DNA of 52,644 nucleotides from Streptomyces sp. DH37 (GTDB taxonomy: Bacteria > Actinomycetota > Actinomycetes > Streptomycetales > Streptomycetaceae): NCBI RefSeq assembly GCF_029813835.1, contig NZ_JARVKV010000047.1, forward strand, positions 1 to 52,644. Reading direction: 5' to 3'. Shown here piece by piece: positions 16,231-26,462 of this stretch. The position numbers and the translations under genes were made by a program. Under the pieces are notes generated by a model, which was given only the letters and a program-made list of their open reading frames with translations, made no database searches and was not told where the DNA came from. Each line of letters starts with the position of its first letter. Position 1 is the first letter of the stretch.

Positions 16231-16986
16231 ATGGCCGTCGACTACGTCAAGAGGCCGGGGAACGGGCCGGAATCCGGCTCCGCCATCGGCCTGGAGAAGC
16301 TGGAGGCCACCGCCCCGGGGCTGGTGAGCCTCTACAAGCAGGCCGCGGTCAGCCTGGAGAAGCACCGGCTGTCGGGGCAGCGGGCCGCGGTCTACCTGGT
16401 GCTGGACCGCTCCGGGTCGATGCGGCCGTACTACCGCGACGGCACCGTCCAGCACCTGGCCGAGCAGGTGCTCGGGCTGGCCGCGCACCTGGACGACGAC
16501 GGGCGGGTGCCGGTGGTCTTCTTCAGCACCGGCGTGGACGGGATCGCCGAGGTGGCGCTGGAGGACTACGCGGGGCGCGTCGAGGCTCTCCACGGCTCCC
16601 TGGGGCACATGGGCCGCACCAACTACCACCTCGCCATGGAGGCGGTGATCGACCACCACCGGGCGAGCGGCTCCGCCGATCCCGCGCTGGTGGTCTTCCA
16701 GACCGACGGCGGCCCCAGCTCGAGGGCCGCCGCCGAGCGGGTGCTGTGCCAGGCGTCGCGGCTGCCGCTGTTCTGGCAGTTCGTCGGGTTCGGGGACGAC
16801 GAGTTCCGCTTCCTGCGGAAGCTGGACGACCTGCCCGTGCCGGAAAGACGGGTGGTCGACAACGCCGGGTTCTTCGCGGCCGGCCCCGACCCGCGCGCCG
16901 TGCCCGACGCGGAGCTGTACGACCGGCTGACCGGCGAGTTCCCCGACTGGCTGCGGGCCGCCCGGGCCGGCGGCATCGTGCGCTGA
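16231..16986 (+). CDS. von Willebrand factor A domain protein, TerF-like
   Basis: 251-residue cytoplasmic vWA protein. The N-terminal motif GLEKLEATAPGLVSLYKQAA is that of TerF-like proteins of tellurite/stress gene sets. The vWA domain has a MIDAS with D59-x-S61-x-S63 (LDRSGSM), the T-containing MGRTNYHLA loop and FQTDGG. The family is thought to bind divalent metal and partner proteins; no enzymatic activity is implied. The start is ATG 16231 after GAGGGGGG. No terD gene is next to it. Confidence 0.85.
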   Translation: MAVDYVKRPGNGPESGSAIGLEKLEATAPGLVSLYKQAAVSLEKHRLSGQRAAVYLVLDRSGSMRPYYRDGTVQHLAEQVLGLAAHLDDDGRVPVVFFSTGVDGIAEVALEDYAGRVEALHGSLGHMGRTNYHLAMEAVIDHHRASGSADPALVVFQTDGGPSSRAAAERVLCQASRLPLFWQFVGFGDDEFRFLRKLDDLPVPERRVVDNAGFFAAGPDPRAVPDAELYDRLTGEFPDWLRAARAGGIVR

Positions 16987-17014
16987 CCCGGGCGGCGCCG
17001 CGACGGGCGGGGGA

Positions 17015-18052
17015 TCAGCGGGCGCCCGTCCACAGGTAGGTGACGCTCACCCAGCCGTTGTCGCGCAGCCCGACGTCGCGGAAGGTGCCGTCGGCCAGGT
17101 CGATGCCGGCGGGGTTGAGCACCCGGCGGCCCTTTCCGTCGCGTCCGCCGTTGTAGCCGGTGTAGTACGCCGCCTCCGCCTCGGGCACGCCCCGCGGCAG
17201 GTCCCGGAAGCTCTGGCGCACCGTGGAGGGGTTCCAGTAGTCGTCGCGGATGTTCCAGGGCCCGACGTCCCACACGGGGACGGTCACGCAGCGGGCCGGG
17301 CCGCAGACCCGCACCGAGTACTCCCGGCCGCCCTTGCGCGACAGACCCCGCCGCGAGGGCAGGGCCGCGAAGCGGTCGTTCTTCCGGATGACGTGCCCGT
17401 TGGCGGTGGTGCGGCCGACCAGGCCGATCCGGGTGGCGAAGACCTCGGCGCGGTACGCGGGCGCGGCGGCGTCCGCCTCCTGCCGGGCCGCCGGGTCGGT
17501 GTCGGCGCTCACCGCCAGACCTCTCAGCCGGATCGCGCCCGCGGGGTCCCACAGGGCCAGCCGCACCTGGACGGCGGTGACGGAGCGCGGGAGGACCGCG
17601 GTGCCGCCGCGGGCGTCGCCCGCCTCGCGCCACTCGGTCCACGGGCCGTTCCCGGTGCGTCCGCGGACGTCGACGGACATCCCGGCGCCGCCGGGCACGT
17701 GCCCGGCGGGTTTCACGCGGACGCGGTTGGCCGCCCGGTCGAGCCGGTGCGGCGCCAGGACGAGGACGCCGTAGGAGCCGGCGGTGCGCAGTTCTCCGCC
17801 GGAGTGGCGGACGCCGGTGTCGTCGGCGTCCAGCCGGGTCAGGTCGGCCGCCCAGGTCTGGACGGGGCCGGGCGCCGCGCGCGTGGACGCGGCGGGGCGG
17901 GCGCCGTCGGCCGGGGCGGGGGCCGCCACCGGCGCGAGGCCGAGGCACAGCAGCGCCACGGCCGGCAGGGCGGTACGGGGGGCGCGGAGCGGGCGGGGGA
18001 TGCGGGGGGTACGGGTCGCGGGGCGGTGGTGGGCGGTGCGTCTGGTGCGCAT
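17015..18052 (-). CDS. Secreted protein with putative C-terminal double-psi beta-barrel (RlpA/expansin-like)
   Basis: 345 residues. A Sec-type, Arg-rich signal peptide has the hydrophobic core ALPAVALLCLGLAPVAAPAPA. Residues of about 60-200 look like a beta-rich module (GSYGVLVLAPHRLD, WTEWREAGDARGG). The last about 140 residues carry ATRIGLVGRTTANGHVI, NDRFAALPS, VPVWDVGPWN and NPAGIDLADGTFRDVG. The VWDxGPW and IDLADGTF pair recalls the V-D-RGP and IDLS motifs of the RlpA/barwin fold, so a cell-wall glycan-binding or cleaving role is inferred. Two Cys (RVCGPARC) may form a disulfide. ATG 18052 follows GGAGG by six bases. Confidence 0.65.
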   Translation of the reverse strand: MRTRRTAHHRPATRTPRIPRPLRAPRTALPAVALLCLGLAPVAAPAPADGARPAASTRAAPGPVQTWAADLTRLDADDTGVRHSGGELRTAGSYGVLVLAPHRLDRAANRVRVKPAGHVPGGAGMSVDVRGRTGNGPWTEWREAGDARGGTAVLPRSVTAVQVRLALWDPAGAIRLRGLAVSADTDPAARQEADAAAPAYRAEVFATRIGLVGRTTANGHVIRKNDRFAALPSRRGLSRKGGREYSVRVCGPARCVTVPVWDVGPWNIRDDYWNPSTVRQSFRDLPRGVPEAEAAYYTGYNGGRDGKGRRVLNPAGIDLADGTFRDVGLRDNGWVSVTYLWTGAR

Positions 18053-18214
18053 CGTGGTCCTCCGGGTTCGGGCCGTGCGCCCGGGCCCGGTCGGGGGCGG
18101 GAACACGGCGGGCGCGGTGGGCGCGGCGGGCACGGCGGACACCGCGGGACCGCCGCACCGGTCGGCGGCGCATCAGGCGCATTGACCGACAAAAGCCACT
18201 TATGACACAGAAAA

Positions 18215-18257
18215 GCGGGGCGGTCACCCCGGGTTGCTCCTGTGGTGACCGCCCCGC
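18215..18257 (-). terminator. Terminator of the EF-hand gene
   Basis: Perfect 14-bp inverted repeat (18215-18228 and 18244-18257) with a 15-base loop, read on the minus strand. It is followed by TTTTCTGTG, a genuine U-run rarely seen in this genome type. Confidence 0.85.
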
Positions 18258-18282
18258 CGTACCGCGAGGACCGCGCCGCGCC

Positions 18283-18510
18283 CTACGACGACGTGGCGGC
18301 CTTCTGGCGGGCCTGCCAGAACTCCTCGAAGGACAGCAGGCCGTCGCCGTCGCCGTCGTGCTGGTTGATCAGCGTCTGGGCCATCTCCACCGTGAGGGTG
18401 TAGTCCCCCAGCTCGCCCAGCACCTTGCGGAACTCCGCCGCGGTGACCAGCCCGTCCCCGTCCAGGTCGAAGCGGTCGAACGCCTCGCGTGCGGTCTCGA
18501 TGTCGGCCAT
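18283..18510 (-). CDS. Two-EF-hand calcium-binding protein
   Basis: 75-residue calmodulin-like protein. Loop 1 spans D15-E26 (DLDGDGLVTAAE) and loop 2 spans D52-E63 (DGDGDGLLSFEE); both have canonical D-x-D-x-D and a Glu at position 12, so both should bind calcium. Streptomyces has several such proteins (Cab family); the assignment to one paralogue is not possible here without alignment. ATG 18510 follows AAGGGGAGGG. It is a single-gene transcript, 84 bases after glgX on the same strand, with its own U-run terminator. Possibly a calcium buffer or sensor during aerial growth. Confidence 0.9.
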   Translation of the reverse strand: MADIETAREAFDRFDLDGDGLVTAAEFRKVLGELGDYTLTVEMAQTLINQHDGDGDGLLSFEEFWQARQKAATSS

Positions 18511-18539
18511 CGCCTGTCGTTCCCTCCCCTTGTGCGGTC

Positions 18540-18576
18540 GTGACGCGCACACCCTAACCGGCGCCTCACGCGTCAC
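18540..18576 (-). terminator. Possible glgX terminator / EF-hand promoter region
   Basis: Inverted repeat GTGACGCG ... CGCGTCAC (18540-18547 and 18569-18576) in the 84-base gap between glgX and the EF-hand gene. On the minus strand the loop contains TTAGGGT, a possible -10 element, so the region may combine termination and initiation. Confidence 0.4.
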
Positions 18577-18594
18577 ACGAGCCACCCGGGCACC

Positions 18595-20874
<2,280 letters not shown>

Positions 20875-21052
20875 GTTGTGGCCTCCGGCGGCTCGCGGCG
20901 GGGGCGGACGCCGGGCCGCGCGGCGTCCCTGCCGCACGGCCCGGTTTCCGGGTCTAGCGGGAGTGTTCCCGTTCGAGCCGTCCGCCTCACCCGCGTGATC
21001 GTCTTCTTTACGCCGGTTTGCTCCGACCGGGTGAGGGTAGCCCACGCCCGCT

Positions 21053-21070
21053 CCGGCTCCGCGGAGCCGG
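21053..21070. promoter_or_regulatory. 18-bp perfect palindrome in the glgX/enoyl-CoA hydratase divergent region
   Basis: CCGGCTCCGCGGAGCCGG is fully self-complementary and sits 45 bases upstream of the hydratase start, between two divergent genes. It could be an operator or simply a cruciform-forming GC palindrome. Confidence 0.45.
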
Positions 21071-21102
21071 GAGGCGCCGGACCGCCCGGCGTTAACGGGG
21101 GC

Positions 21103-21108
21103 TAACCT
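21103..21108 (+). promoter_or_regulatory. -10 element (TAACCT) for a leaderless transcript
   Basis: TAACCT ends six bases before the ATG at 21115, so transcription should start at the A of the start codon. No ribosome site is present at normal distance. The -35 region is not convincing. Confidence 0.55.
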
Positions 21109-21114
21109 GCCCCC

Positions 21115-21882
21115 ATGACTGTGACTCTTGAGGTCGCCGAGGGCGTCGGCACCATCCGACTGGACCGTCCCCCCATGAACGCGCTGGACATCGCCACCCA
21201 GGACCGGCTGCGCGAGCTGGCCGAGGAGGCGGCGCACCGCGACGACGTGCGGGCCGTGGTGCTCTACGGCGGGGAGAAGGTGTTCGCGGCGGGCGCGGAC
21301 ATCAAGGAGATGCGCGAGATGGACCACGCGGCCATGGTCGCCAGGTCCCGGGGGCTCCAGGACTCCTTCACCGCCGTGGCCCGCATCCCCAAGCCGGTGG
21401 TGGCCGCGGTGACCGGCTACGCGCTGGGCGGCGGCTGCGAGCTGGCGCTGTGCGCCGACATCCGGATCGCCGCCGACAACGCCAGGCTGGGCCAGCCCGA
21501 GATCCTGCTCGGCCTGATCCCCGGCGCCGGCGGCACCCAGCGGCTGGCGCGGCTGGTCGGCCCGGCCAGGGCCAAGGACCTGATCTTCACCGGCCGCCAG
21601 GTGAAGGCGGACGAGGCCCTGGCGATCGGCCTGGTGGACAGGGTCGTGCCCGCGGCCGAGGTCTACGAGCAGGCGCACGCCTGGGCGGCGCGGCTGGCCG
21701 CCGGCCCGGCGATCGCGCTGCGCGCGGCCAAGGAGTGCGTCGACGCCGGGCTGGAGGCGGACATCGACACCGGGCTCGCCATCGAGCGCACCTGGTTCGC
21801 CGGGCTGTTCGCGACCGAGGACCGCGAGACCGGCATGCGCAGCTTCGTCGAGGAGGGGCCGGGCAAGGCGAAGTTCCGCTGA
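21115..21882 (+). CDS. Enoyl-CoA hydratase/isomerase family protein
   Basis: 255-residue crotonase-fold protein, probably hydrating trans-2-enoyl-CoA. The oxyanion-hole stretch AAGADIKEM and the GGGCELALCAD loop carry the first catalytic Glu; the second is in LGQPEILLGLIPGAGGTQRL. This full set indicates a true hydratase rather than an isomerase lacking one Glu. The close of the domain (ARLAAGPAIALRAAKECVDA, then ATEDRETGMRSFVEEGPGKA) is normal. The mRNA is probably leaderless. It is a single gene, closed by a 12-bp stem-loop. It could serve beta-oxidation or amino-acid catabolism; the substrate cannot be told. Confidence 0.92.
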   Translation: MTVTLEVAEGVGTIRLDRPPMNALDIATQDRLRELAEEAAHRDDVRAVVLYGGEKVFAAGADIKEMREMDHAAMVARSRGLQDSFTAVARIPKPVVAAVTGYALGGGCELALCADIRIAADNARLGQPEILLGLIPGAGGTQRLARLVGPARAKDLIFTGRQVKADEALAIGLVDRVVPAAEVYEQAHAWAARLAAGPAIALRAAKECVDAGLEADIDTGLAIERTWFAGLFATEDRETGMRSFVEEGPGKAKFR

Positions 21883-21902
21883 CGCCCGGCCGGAGCACGA
21901 GG

Positions 21903-21934
21903 GGCGCGGAACGGCGCGCGGGCCGTTCCGCGCC
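21903..21934 (+). terminator. Terminator of the enoyl-CoA hydratase gene
   Basis: Perfect 12-bp inverted repeat (21903-21914 and 21923-21934) with an 8-base loop, 20 bases after the stop codon. Confidence 0.7.
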
Positions 21935-22053
21935 CTGCCCCGGCGCACACGATCGGTGCGCGTACGGCGCGGCGAGCCCGGAACGGCCCGCGCACCGCGG
22001 GGGATTCGCGCGGTACGGCCACGGGGCGGGCGTTTCGCGGCCATGATGGGCCC

Positions 22054-22626
22054 ATGGCGGGAGCGAACACGGCGCGCACGGCACCGGCACCGGAGGACGA
22101 ACCGACCCCTGCGGCGACCGACGGCGGGTCCGGCGGGCTTCCCGGACTCGCCCAGCCCGCCGGGCTCCCCCGGCCCGCCGGACTCGCCCAACCCGCCGGA
22201 CTGCCCGAGCCCGCCGACGTCCTCGCCGAGGCCGGCGATCCGACCGCCGGGGAGGTGCGGCTGCCCAACCGCCCCGAGTCCGCGCACACCGCGCGCCGGC
22301 TCGTCCGGTCCGTCCTGCTGACCCGCTGGGGGTTGTCCACCGCGCTCGCCGAGGACGCCGTGCTGCTCGTCTCCGAACTGGTCGGCAACGCCGTCCGGCA
22401 CACCGGGGCCCAGGCCCTCGGGCTGCGGCTGCGGCGGCAGCGCGGCCGGATCCGCGTGGAGGTCCGCGACCCCTCGCGCGGACTGCCCTGTCTGCTGCCC
22501 GTCCACGAGTTCGACGTCAGCGGCCGCGGGCTGTTCCTGGTGGACCACCTCTCCGACCGCTGGGGCGTGGACCTGCTGCCGCACGGCAAGACGACCTGGT
22601 TCGAGCTGCGCGCCGAGGAGTGCTGA
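22054..22626 (+). CDS. RsbW/SpoIIAB-like ATP-binding protein (HATPase_c_2)
   Basis: 190-residue protein of the anti-sigma-factor kinase fold, abundant in Streptomyces. The ATPase domain covers about residues 65-185: the N-box is VLLVSELVGNAVRHT (E108, N112), then VEVRDPSRGLP and the G2-like SGRGLFLVDHLSDRWGV. The canonical G1 box is reduced, as is typical for this group. Residues 28-54 form a repeat of PAGL units (GLAQPAGLPRPAGLAQ, continuing), a probably disordered linker. No partner sigma or anti-anti-sigma gene is adjacent, so its target is unknown. Confidence 0.85.
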   Translation: MAGANTARTAPAPEDEPTPAATDGGSGGLPGLAQPAGLPRPAGLAQPAGLPEPADVLAEAGDPTAGEVRLPNRPESAHTARRLVRSVLLTRWGLSTALAEDAVLLVSELVGNAVRHTGAQALGLRLRRQRGRIRVEVRDPSRGLPCLLPVHEFDVSGRGLFLVDHLSDRWGVDLLPHGKTTWFELRAEEC

Positions 22627-22690
22627 GCGGCGGGACCCGCCCCCTCCCGCACCCGCCCTCCCGCGCCAGCCTCCTCCCGCACCGGCCTCC

Positions 22691-22999
22691 TCAGCGCCCG
22701 GCGTACCGCTGCGTGCCCGCCCGGCGCCGCCGGTCGTTGCACAGCAGGCACCGCCCCCAGCCCGGCGGCAGCGGATCGTCCTTGTCCCCGTACAGCGGAT
22801 CGACCGCCCCGCGCGGGTGCTCCCGGCAGCCCGTGCCGCCGCGGTCCTGTCCCAGCGACCGGGCCGCGTCCAGCGCCCGGCGCAGCGCGTCCACCAGCTC
22901 GGCCGCCTGCTCCGCCGAGGGCTCGCCGTCCAGCGCGAAGGCGATGTCGGACGCGGTGTGCAGCGCGGTCTGCAGCTCTCGTACCTCTGCCTGACTCAT
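22691..22999 (-). CDS. Conserved hypothetical protein
   Basis: 102 residues. The N-terminal half is an amphipathic helix pair (SQAEVRELQTALHTASDIAF, AAELVDALRRALDAARSLG). The C-terminal half is Gly/Pro/Arg-rich with three Cys (GTGCREHP, WGRCLLCNDRRRR); these could bind a metal, but no classical zinc motif is formed. ATG 22999 is supported by a TANNNT box seven bases upstream, which implies a leaderless mRNA. It is convergent with the RsbW-like gene. Function unknown. Confidence 0.65.
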   Translation of the reverse strand: MSQAEVRELQTALHTASDIAFALDGEPSAEQAAELVDALRRALDAARSLGQDRGGTGCREHPRGAVDPLYGDKDDPLPPGWGRCLLCNDRRRRAGTQRYAGR

Positions 23000-23006
23000 A
23001 CCGGGC

Positions 23007-23012
23007 AGCGTA
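23007..23012 (-). promoter_or_regulatory. -10 element (TACGCT) for a leaderless transcript
   Basis: On the minus strand TACGCT ends seven bases before the ATG at 22999 of the small hypothetical gene. No ribosome site is seen, so transcription probably begins at or next to the start codon. Confidence 0.45.
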
Positions 23013-23082
23013 GGGGCCCCCACCGACAGCCCGGCCGCCGCCCGCCCACCGCCCCCGCGTCCCGGGGCTGTGGACGCGGCGC

Positions 23083-23098
23083 AGTGGTCCAGTCCACA
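23083..23098. promoter_or_regulatory. DasR dre-like sequence upstream of the MFS gene
   Basis: AGTGGTCCAGTCCACA matches the consensus A(C/G)TGGTCTAGACCA(C/G)T at 13 of 16 positions as I recall that consensus. It ends five bases before the MFS start, where a bound repressor would block initiation. The match is by eye only. Confidence 0.4.
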
Positions 23099-23103
23099 CT
23101 CCA

Positions 23104-24444
23104 GTGCTTGTGAGAGCCTCCCGCCCCTCCCCCCGAGAAGCCGGCCCCGCCCCCGATGCCGAGCCCGCCCCCGCCCCCGGCGCCGAACCCGGCGCCGAAT
23201 CCGGCGCCGAACTCGTCCCCGAGCCCCCGCACGGCCTGTGGTCCCGCGACTTCCTGCTGTTCTTCACCGCCCGGGCCGTCGCCATGCTGGGGGACGCGAT
23301 GCTGCCCATCGCGCTCTCCGCGGGCCTGCTCGGGCACGGGATGGGCGCGGGCGACATCGGTCTGGCCATGGCCTCCTTCACGGTCTGCTTCGCCGGGTTC
23401 GTCGTCTTCGGCGGGGTGCTGTCGGACCGCTTCGACGCCCGGGCGCTGATGGTCGGCTCCGACCTGGTGCGGGTGGCGACCCAGTCGCTGGTCGCCGCGC
23501 TCTTCCTGACCGGGCACGTGGTGCTCTGGCAGATCTGCGCCATCGGCGCGGTCAACGGCGTGGCGGCCGGGATGTTCCAGCCCGGCGTGGCCAGCACCGT
23601 CCCCAAGGTGGCGCGGGACGTGCAGGGCGCCAACGGGGTGATACGCACCGCCGAGTCCCTGGCGATGCTCGCCGGGCCCGCGCTCGCCGGCGTGCTGGTC
23701 GCCGTGGCCTCCTCCGGCGGGGTGTTCGCCGCCCACGCGGGGACGTACGCCCTGAGCGCCCTGTGCCTGGTGCTGCTGCGGCTGCCCGCGCGGGCCGCGC
23801 GCGCCGGGGTGACCGGGGCGGCGCGGCGGGCTTCCTCCTACCGGGCCGATCTGGCCGAGGGCTGGCGGGAGTTCAGGTCCCGCACCTGGATGTGGGCGGT
23901 CATCGTGCTGTGGATGGTGCTGATGATCACGGTCACCGGCCCCCTGGTGCCCCTCACCGCCACGGAGATCATCTCCGAGCACGGCGCGCGGACGTACGGC
24001 CTGGTCAACTCGGCGCTGGGCGCGGGCACCGCGGTCGGCGGGCTGCTGGCCCTGCGCATACGCCCCCTCCACCCGCTGCGCGCCGGCTCCCTGGCCCTGC
24101 TCGGCTACTGCCTCTTCCCCGCGGCGGTGGGCGCGCAGCTCCCGCCGGCGGCGATCGCGGCGTGCACCGCCGTCTCGGGGGCGGCGATCGGCTTCTGGGG
24201 CGTGATGTGGGCGACCAGCGTGCAGACCCAGGTGCCCGGGGCGATCCGGGGCCGCGTGCACGCCTACGAGGTCGCCGGCTCCCTGTCGATGCTGCCCGTC
24301 GGCCAGGCGCTGGCGGGCCCGGCCGCCGAACTCGTCGGCACCCGGAACGTGCTGCTGGCCGGCGGGGCGGCGGCCCTGGCGGTCAGCGCGGCGCTGCTGT
24401 CCGTCCCGGCCGTCCGCGGCCTGCGCCGGGCGGGGGCCCCCTAG
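23104..24444 (+). CDS. Major facilitator superfamily transporter (EntS-like)
   Basis: 446-residue, roughly 12-helix MFS protein. It has an Ala/Pro/Glu-rich N-terminus of about 45 residues with PAPGAEPGAESGAE repeats. Helix 1 is in RDFLLFFTARAVAMLGDAML; the helix 2-3 loop has GGVLSDRFDARALMVGSDL, the family motif A variant (G-x-L-S-D-R). The pattern fits exporters of the EntS/MFS_3 type. GTG 23104 is taken as start, with GTG 23110 an alternative. It precedes a pair of ABC exporter genes on the same strand by 116 bases. The substrate is unknown. Confidence 0.85.
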   Translation: MLVRASRPSPREAGPAPDAEPAPAPGAEPGAESGAELVPEPPHGLWSRDFLLFFTARAVAMLGDAMLPIALSAGLLGHGMGAGDIGLAMASFTVCFAGFVVFGGVLSDRFDARALMVGSDLVRVATQSLVAALFLTGHVVLWQICAIGAVNGVAAGMFQPGVASTVPKVARDVQGANGVIRTAESLAMLAGPALAGVLVAVASSGGVFAAHAGTYALSALCLVLLRLPARAARAGVTGAARRASSYRADLAEGWREFRSRTWMWAVIVLWMVLMITVTGPLVPLTATEIISEHGARTYGLVNSALGAGTAVGGLLALRIRPLHPLRAGSLALLGYCLFPAAVGAQLPPAAIAACTAVSGAAIGFWGVMWATSVQTQVPGAIRGRVHAYEVAGSLSMLPVGQALAGPAAELVGTRNVLLAGGAAALAVSAALLSVPAVRGLRRAGAP

Positions 24445-24546
24445 GTCCGGTCGGGTCAGGTCGGGTCGGGTCCCAGGTCCGGCGGCGCACCGTCCGCCGT
24501 CAGTCCTACGGCGGAAAACCGAGTGTGGCCCGTCAGTGGTGAACCG

Positions 24547-24552
24547 TAGTCT
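24547..24552 (+). promoter_or_regulatory. -10 element (TAGTCT) upstream of the ABC exporter pair
   Basis: TAGTCT ends eight bases before ATG 24561, so the transcript would have a leader of at most a few bases. The candidate -35 (TGTGGC at 24524-24529, spacing 17) is weak. Confidence 0.4.
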
Positions 24553-24560
24553 CACTCCTG

Positions 24561-26462
24561 ATGTCTGCCACCGCCGCCAGCCCCCCGCGCCCCGATCCCC
24601 CACACCCCGGACCGCACGCCTCCGCTCCGCGCGGGCCCGGTTCCGCCGACGGCCCCGCCGGGGAGCGGGGCCGTTCCGCCGTACGCTCGCTGCTGCGCCT
24701 GTGGCCCTACGTGCGGCCGGTGCGGGCGCGGCTGTTCACCGCGGCGTTCGTGGCGATCGTCGCCTCCTGCCTGGGCCTGGTCATCCCCCTGATCCTGAAG
24801 TGGATCGTGGACGGGCCGATCGCCGACCGCGACACGGGCGGGGTGTGGCTGGGCGGCGCCCTGCTGCTGGCCGTCGGCGTGCTGGAGGCCGTGCTGTTCG
24901 GGCTGCGCCGCTGGCTGGTGGCCCGTCCGCTGGCCGGGGTCGAGGCGTCGATGCGCGCCGCCCTCTACCGTCACCTCCAGCGGCTGCCGGTCGCCTTCCA
25001 CGACCGCTGGGCGAGCGGGCAGCTGCTGTCGCGCGCCACGGCCGACCTGCACCTGATCCGCCTGTTCCTGGCCTTCCCGCTCACCTTCCTGCTGGTGAAC
25101 GCCACCACCATCGTCGTCGGCTTCGCGGTCCTGCTGGCCCAGGAGTGGACGCTGGGACTGGTGCTGCTGGTCCCGGTGGCGCCGATGGTGCTGGTCTGCT
25201 CGGTCTTCGAGACGCGGTACTCCCTCCAGGCGCGCCGGGCGCAGGACCAGGTCGGCGATCTGACCACGGTCGTCGAGGAGGCCGTGCTCGGCATCCGGAT
25301 CATCAAGGGCTTCGGCCGCCACCGCAGCCAGGCCCGCGCCTTCCGGGAGCTGTCCCGGCGGCTGCTGGGCACCGAGCTGCGCAAGGCGCGGCTGCTGGCG
25401 GGCATCTGGGCGGTCATCATGACGCTGCCGGAGCTGGCCATCGGCGCCGCGCTGGTGTGGGGCACGGTCCAGGTGGCCGACGGCGAGCTGTCGGCGGGCA
25501 CCCTGGTCGCCTTCCTCACCACGGCCCTGGCGCTGCGCTGGCCGGTGGAGTCGATCGGCTTCCTGATCGCCATGAGCAACGAGTCGGCGACGGCGGCCGA
25601 CCGCTACTTCGAGGTGCTGGACGAGCCGGTCCCGCCGGACGTCCTCGCCGCCGGGCGCCCCTCGCCCGACTCCCCCGGCTCCCCCGGCGCGCGGAAGGGC
25701 GCCCGGGCCGCGGACGGCGGCCTGCGCTTCGAGCGGGTGGTCTTCCGCCACCCGGACGCGCCGCCGGACGCCCCGCCCGTCCTGGACGGCGTCGACCTGC
25801 ACGTCCGCCCCGGCGAGACCATGGCGCTGGTCGGCGCCACCGGCAGCGGCAAGACCACGCTCACCGCCCTGATCCCCCGGCTGTACGAGGCGACCTCCGG
25901 CCGGATCACCCTGGACGGACGGGACGCCGCGGCGCTGCCCCGCGAGGAGCTGCGCTCGCTGGTGGCCGTCGCCTTCGAGGAGCCCACGCTCTTCTCCGCC
26001 TCCGTGCGGGAGAACGTGCTGATGGGCGCGGAGGACGCCGGGGAGGAGGAGCTGGCGCGCGCCCTGCGGGTCGCCCAGGCCCGGGAGTTCACGGCGGCGC
26101 TGCCGCAGGGGCTGGACACCCAGGTGGGCGAGCAGGGGCTGAGCCTGTCCGGCGGGCAGCGCCAGCGGCTGGCGCTGGCGCGCGCCGTCGTGGGCCGCCC
26201 CCGCTTCCTGGTGCTGGACGACCCGCTCTCCGCGCTCGACGTCCGCACCGAGGCCCTGGTGGAGGCTGCCCTGCGCGAGGTGCTGGCCGGCACCACCGCC
26301 CTGGTGGTGGCGCACCGGCCCTCCACCGTGCTGCTGGCCGACCGGGTCGCGCTGCTGTCGCGGGGCCGTATCGCCGCCGTCGGGACCCACGCCGAACTGC
26401 TGCGCTCCAGCGCCGAGTACCGCCATCTGATGTCCGGCGAGCAGCGCGAGGAGGAGCGATGA
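24561..26462 (+). CDS. ABC exporter half-transporter, subunit 1 (degenerate Walker B)
   Basis: 633 residues: a type IV exporter membrane domain (about 40-335, six helices) fused to an NBD (about 390-625). The Walker A is GATGSGKTT and the signature is a normal LSLSGGQRQR, but Walker B is FLVLDDPLSALD, with Asp in place of the catalytic Glu. The switch His is present (VAHRPST). Such asymmetry is typical of heterodimeric exporters (TM287/288, TmrAB, BmrCD type) where one ATP site does not hydrolyse. A near-leaderless start at 24561. The stop overlaps the start of the partner gene. Confidence 0.92.
   Translation: MSATAASPPRPDPPHPGPHASAPRGPGSADGPAGERGRSAVRSLLRLWPYVRPVRARLFTAAFVAIVASCLGLVIPLILKWIVDGPIADRDTGGVWLGGALLLAVGVLEAVLFGLRRWLVARPLAGVEASMRAALYRHLQRLPVAFHDRWASGQLLSRATADLHLIRLFLAFPLTFLLVNATTIVVGFAVLLAQEWTLGLVLLVPVAPMVLVCSVFETRYSLQARRAQDQVGDLTTVVEEAVLGIRIIKGFGRHRSQARAFRELSRRLLGTELRKARLLAGIWAVIMTLPELAIGAALVWGTVQVADGELSAGTLVAFLTTALALRWPVESIGFLIAMSNESATAADRYFEVLDEPVPPDVLAAGRPSPDSPGSPGARKGARAADGGLRFERVVFRHPDAPPDAPPVLDGVDLHVRPGETMALVGATGSGKTTLTALIPRLYEATSGRITLDGRDAAALPREELRSLVAVAFEEPTLFSASVRENVLMGAEDAGEEELARALRVAQAREFTAALPQGLDTQVGEQGLSLSGGQRQRLALARAVVGRPRFLVLDDPLSALDVRTEALVEAALREVLAGTTALVVAHRPSTVLLADRVALLSRGRIAAVGTHAELLRSSAEYRHLMSGEQREEER

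Noticed and set aside
16231..16986. Full tellurite-resistance or vWA-MoxR defence operon
   Set aside because: Only a single TerF-like vWA protein is present; terD, terZ, MoxR ATPase or protease partners are not adjacent.
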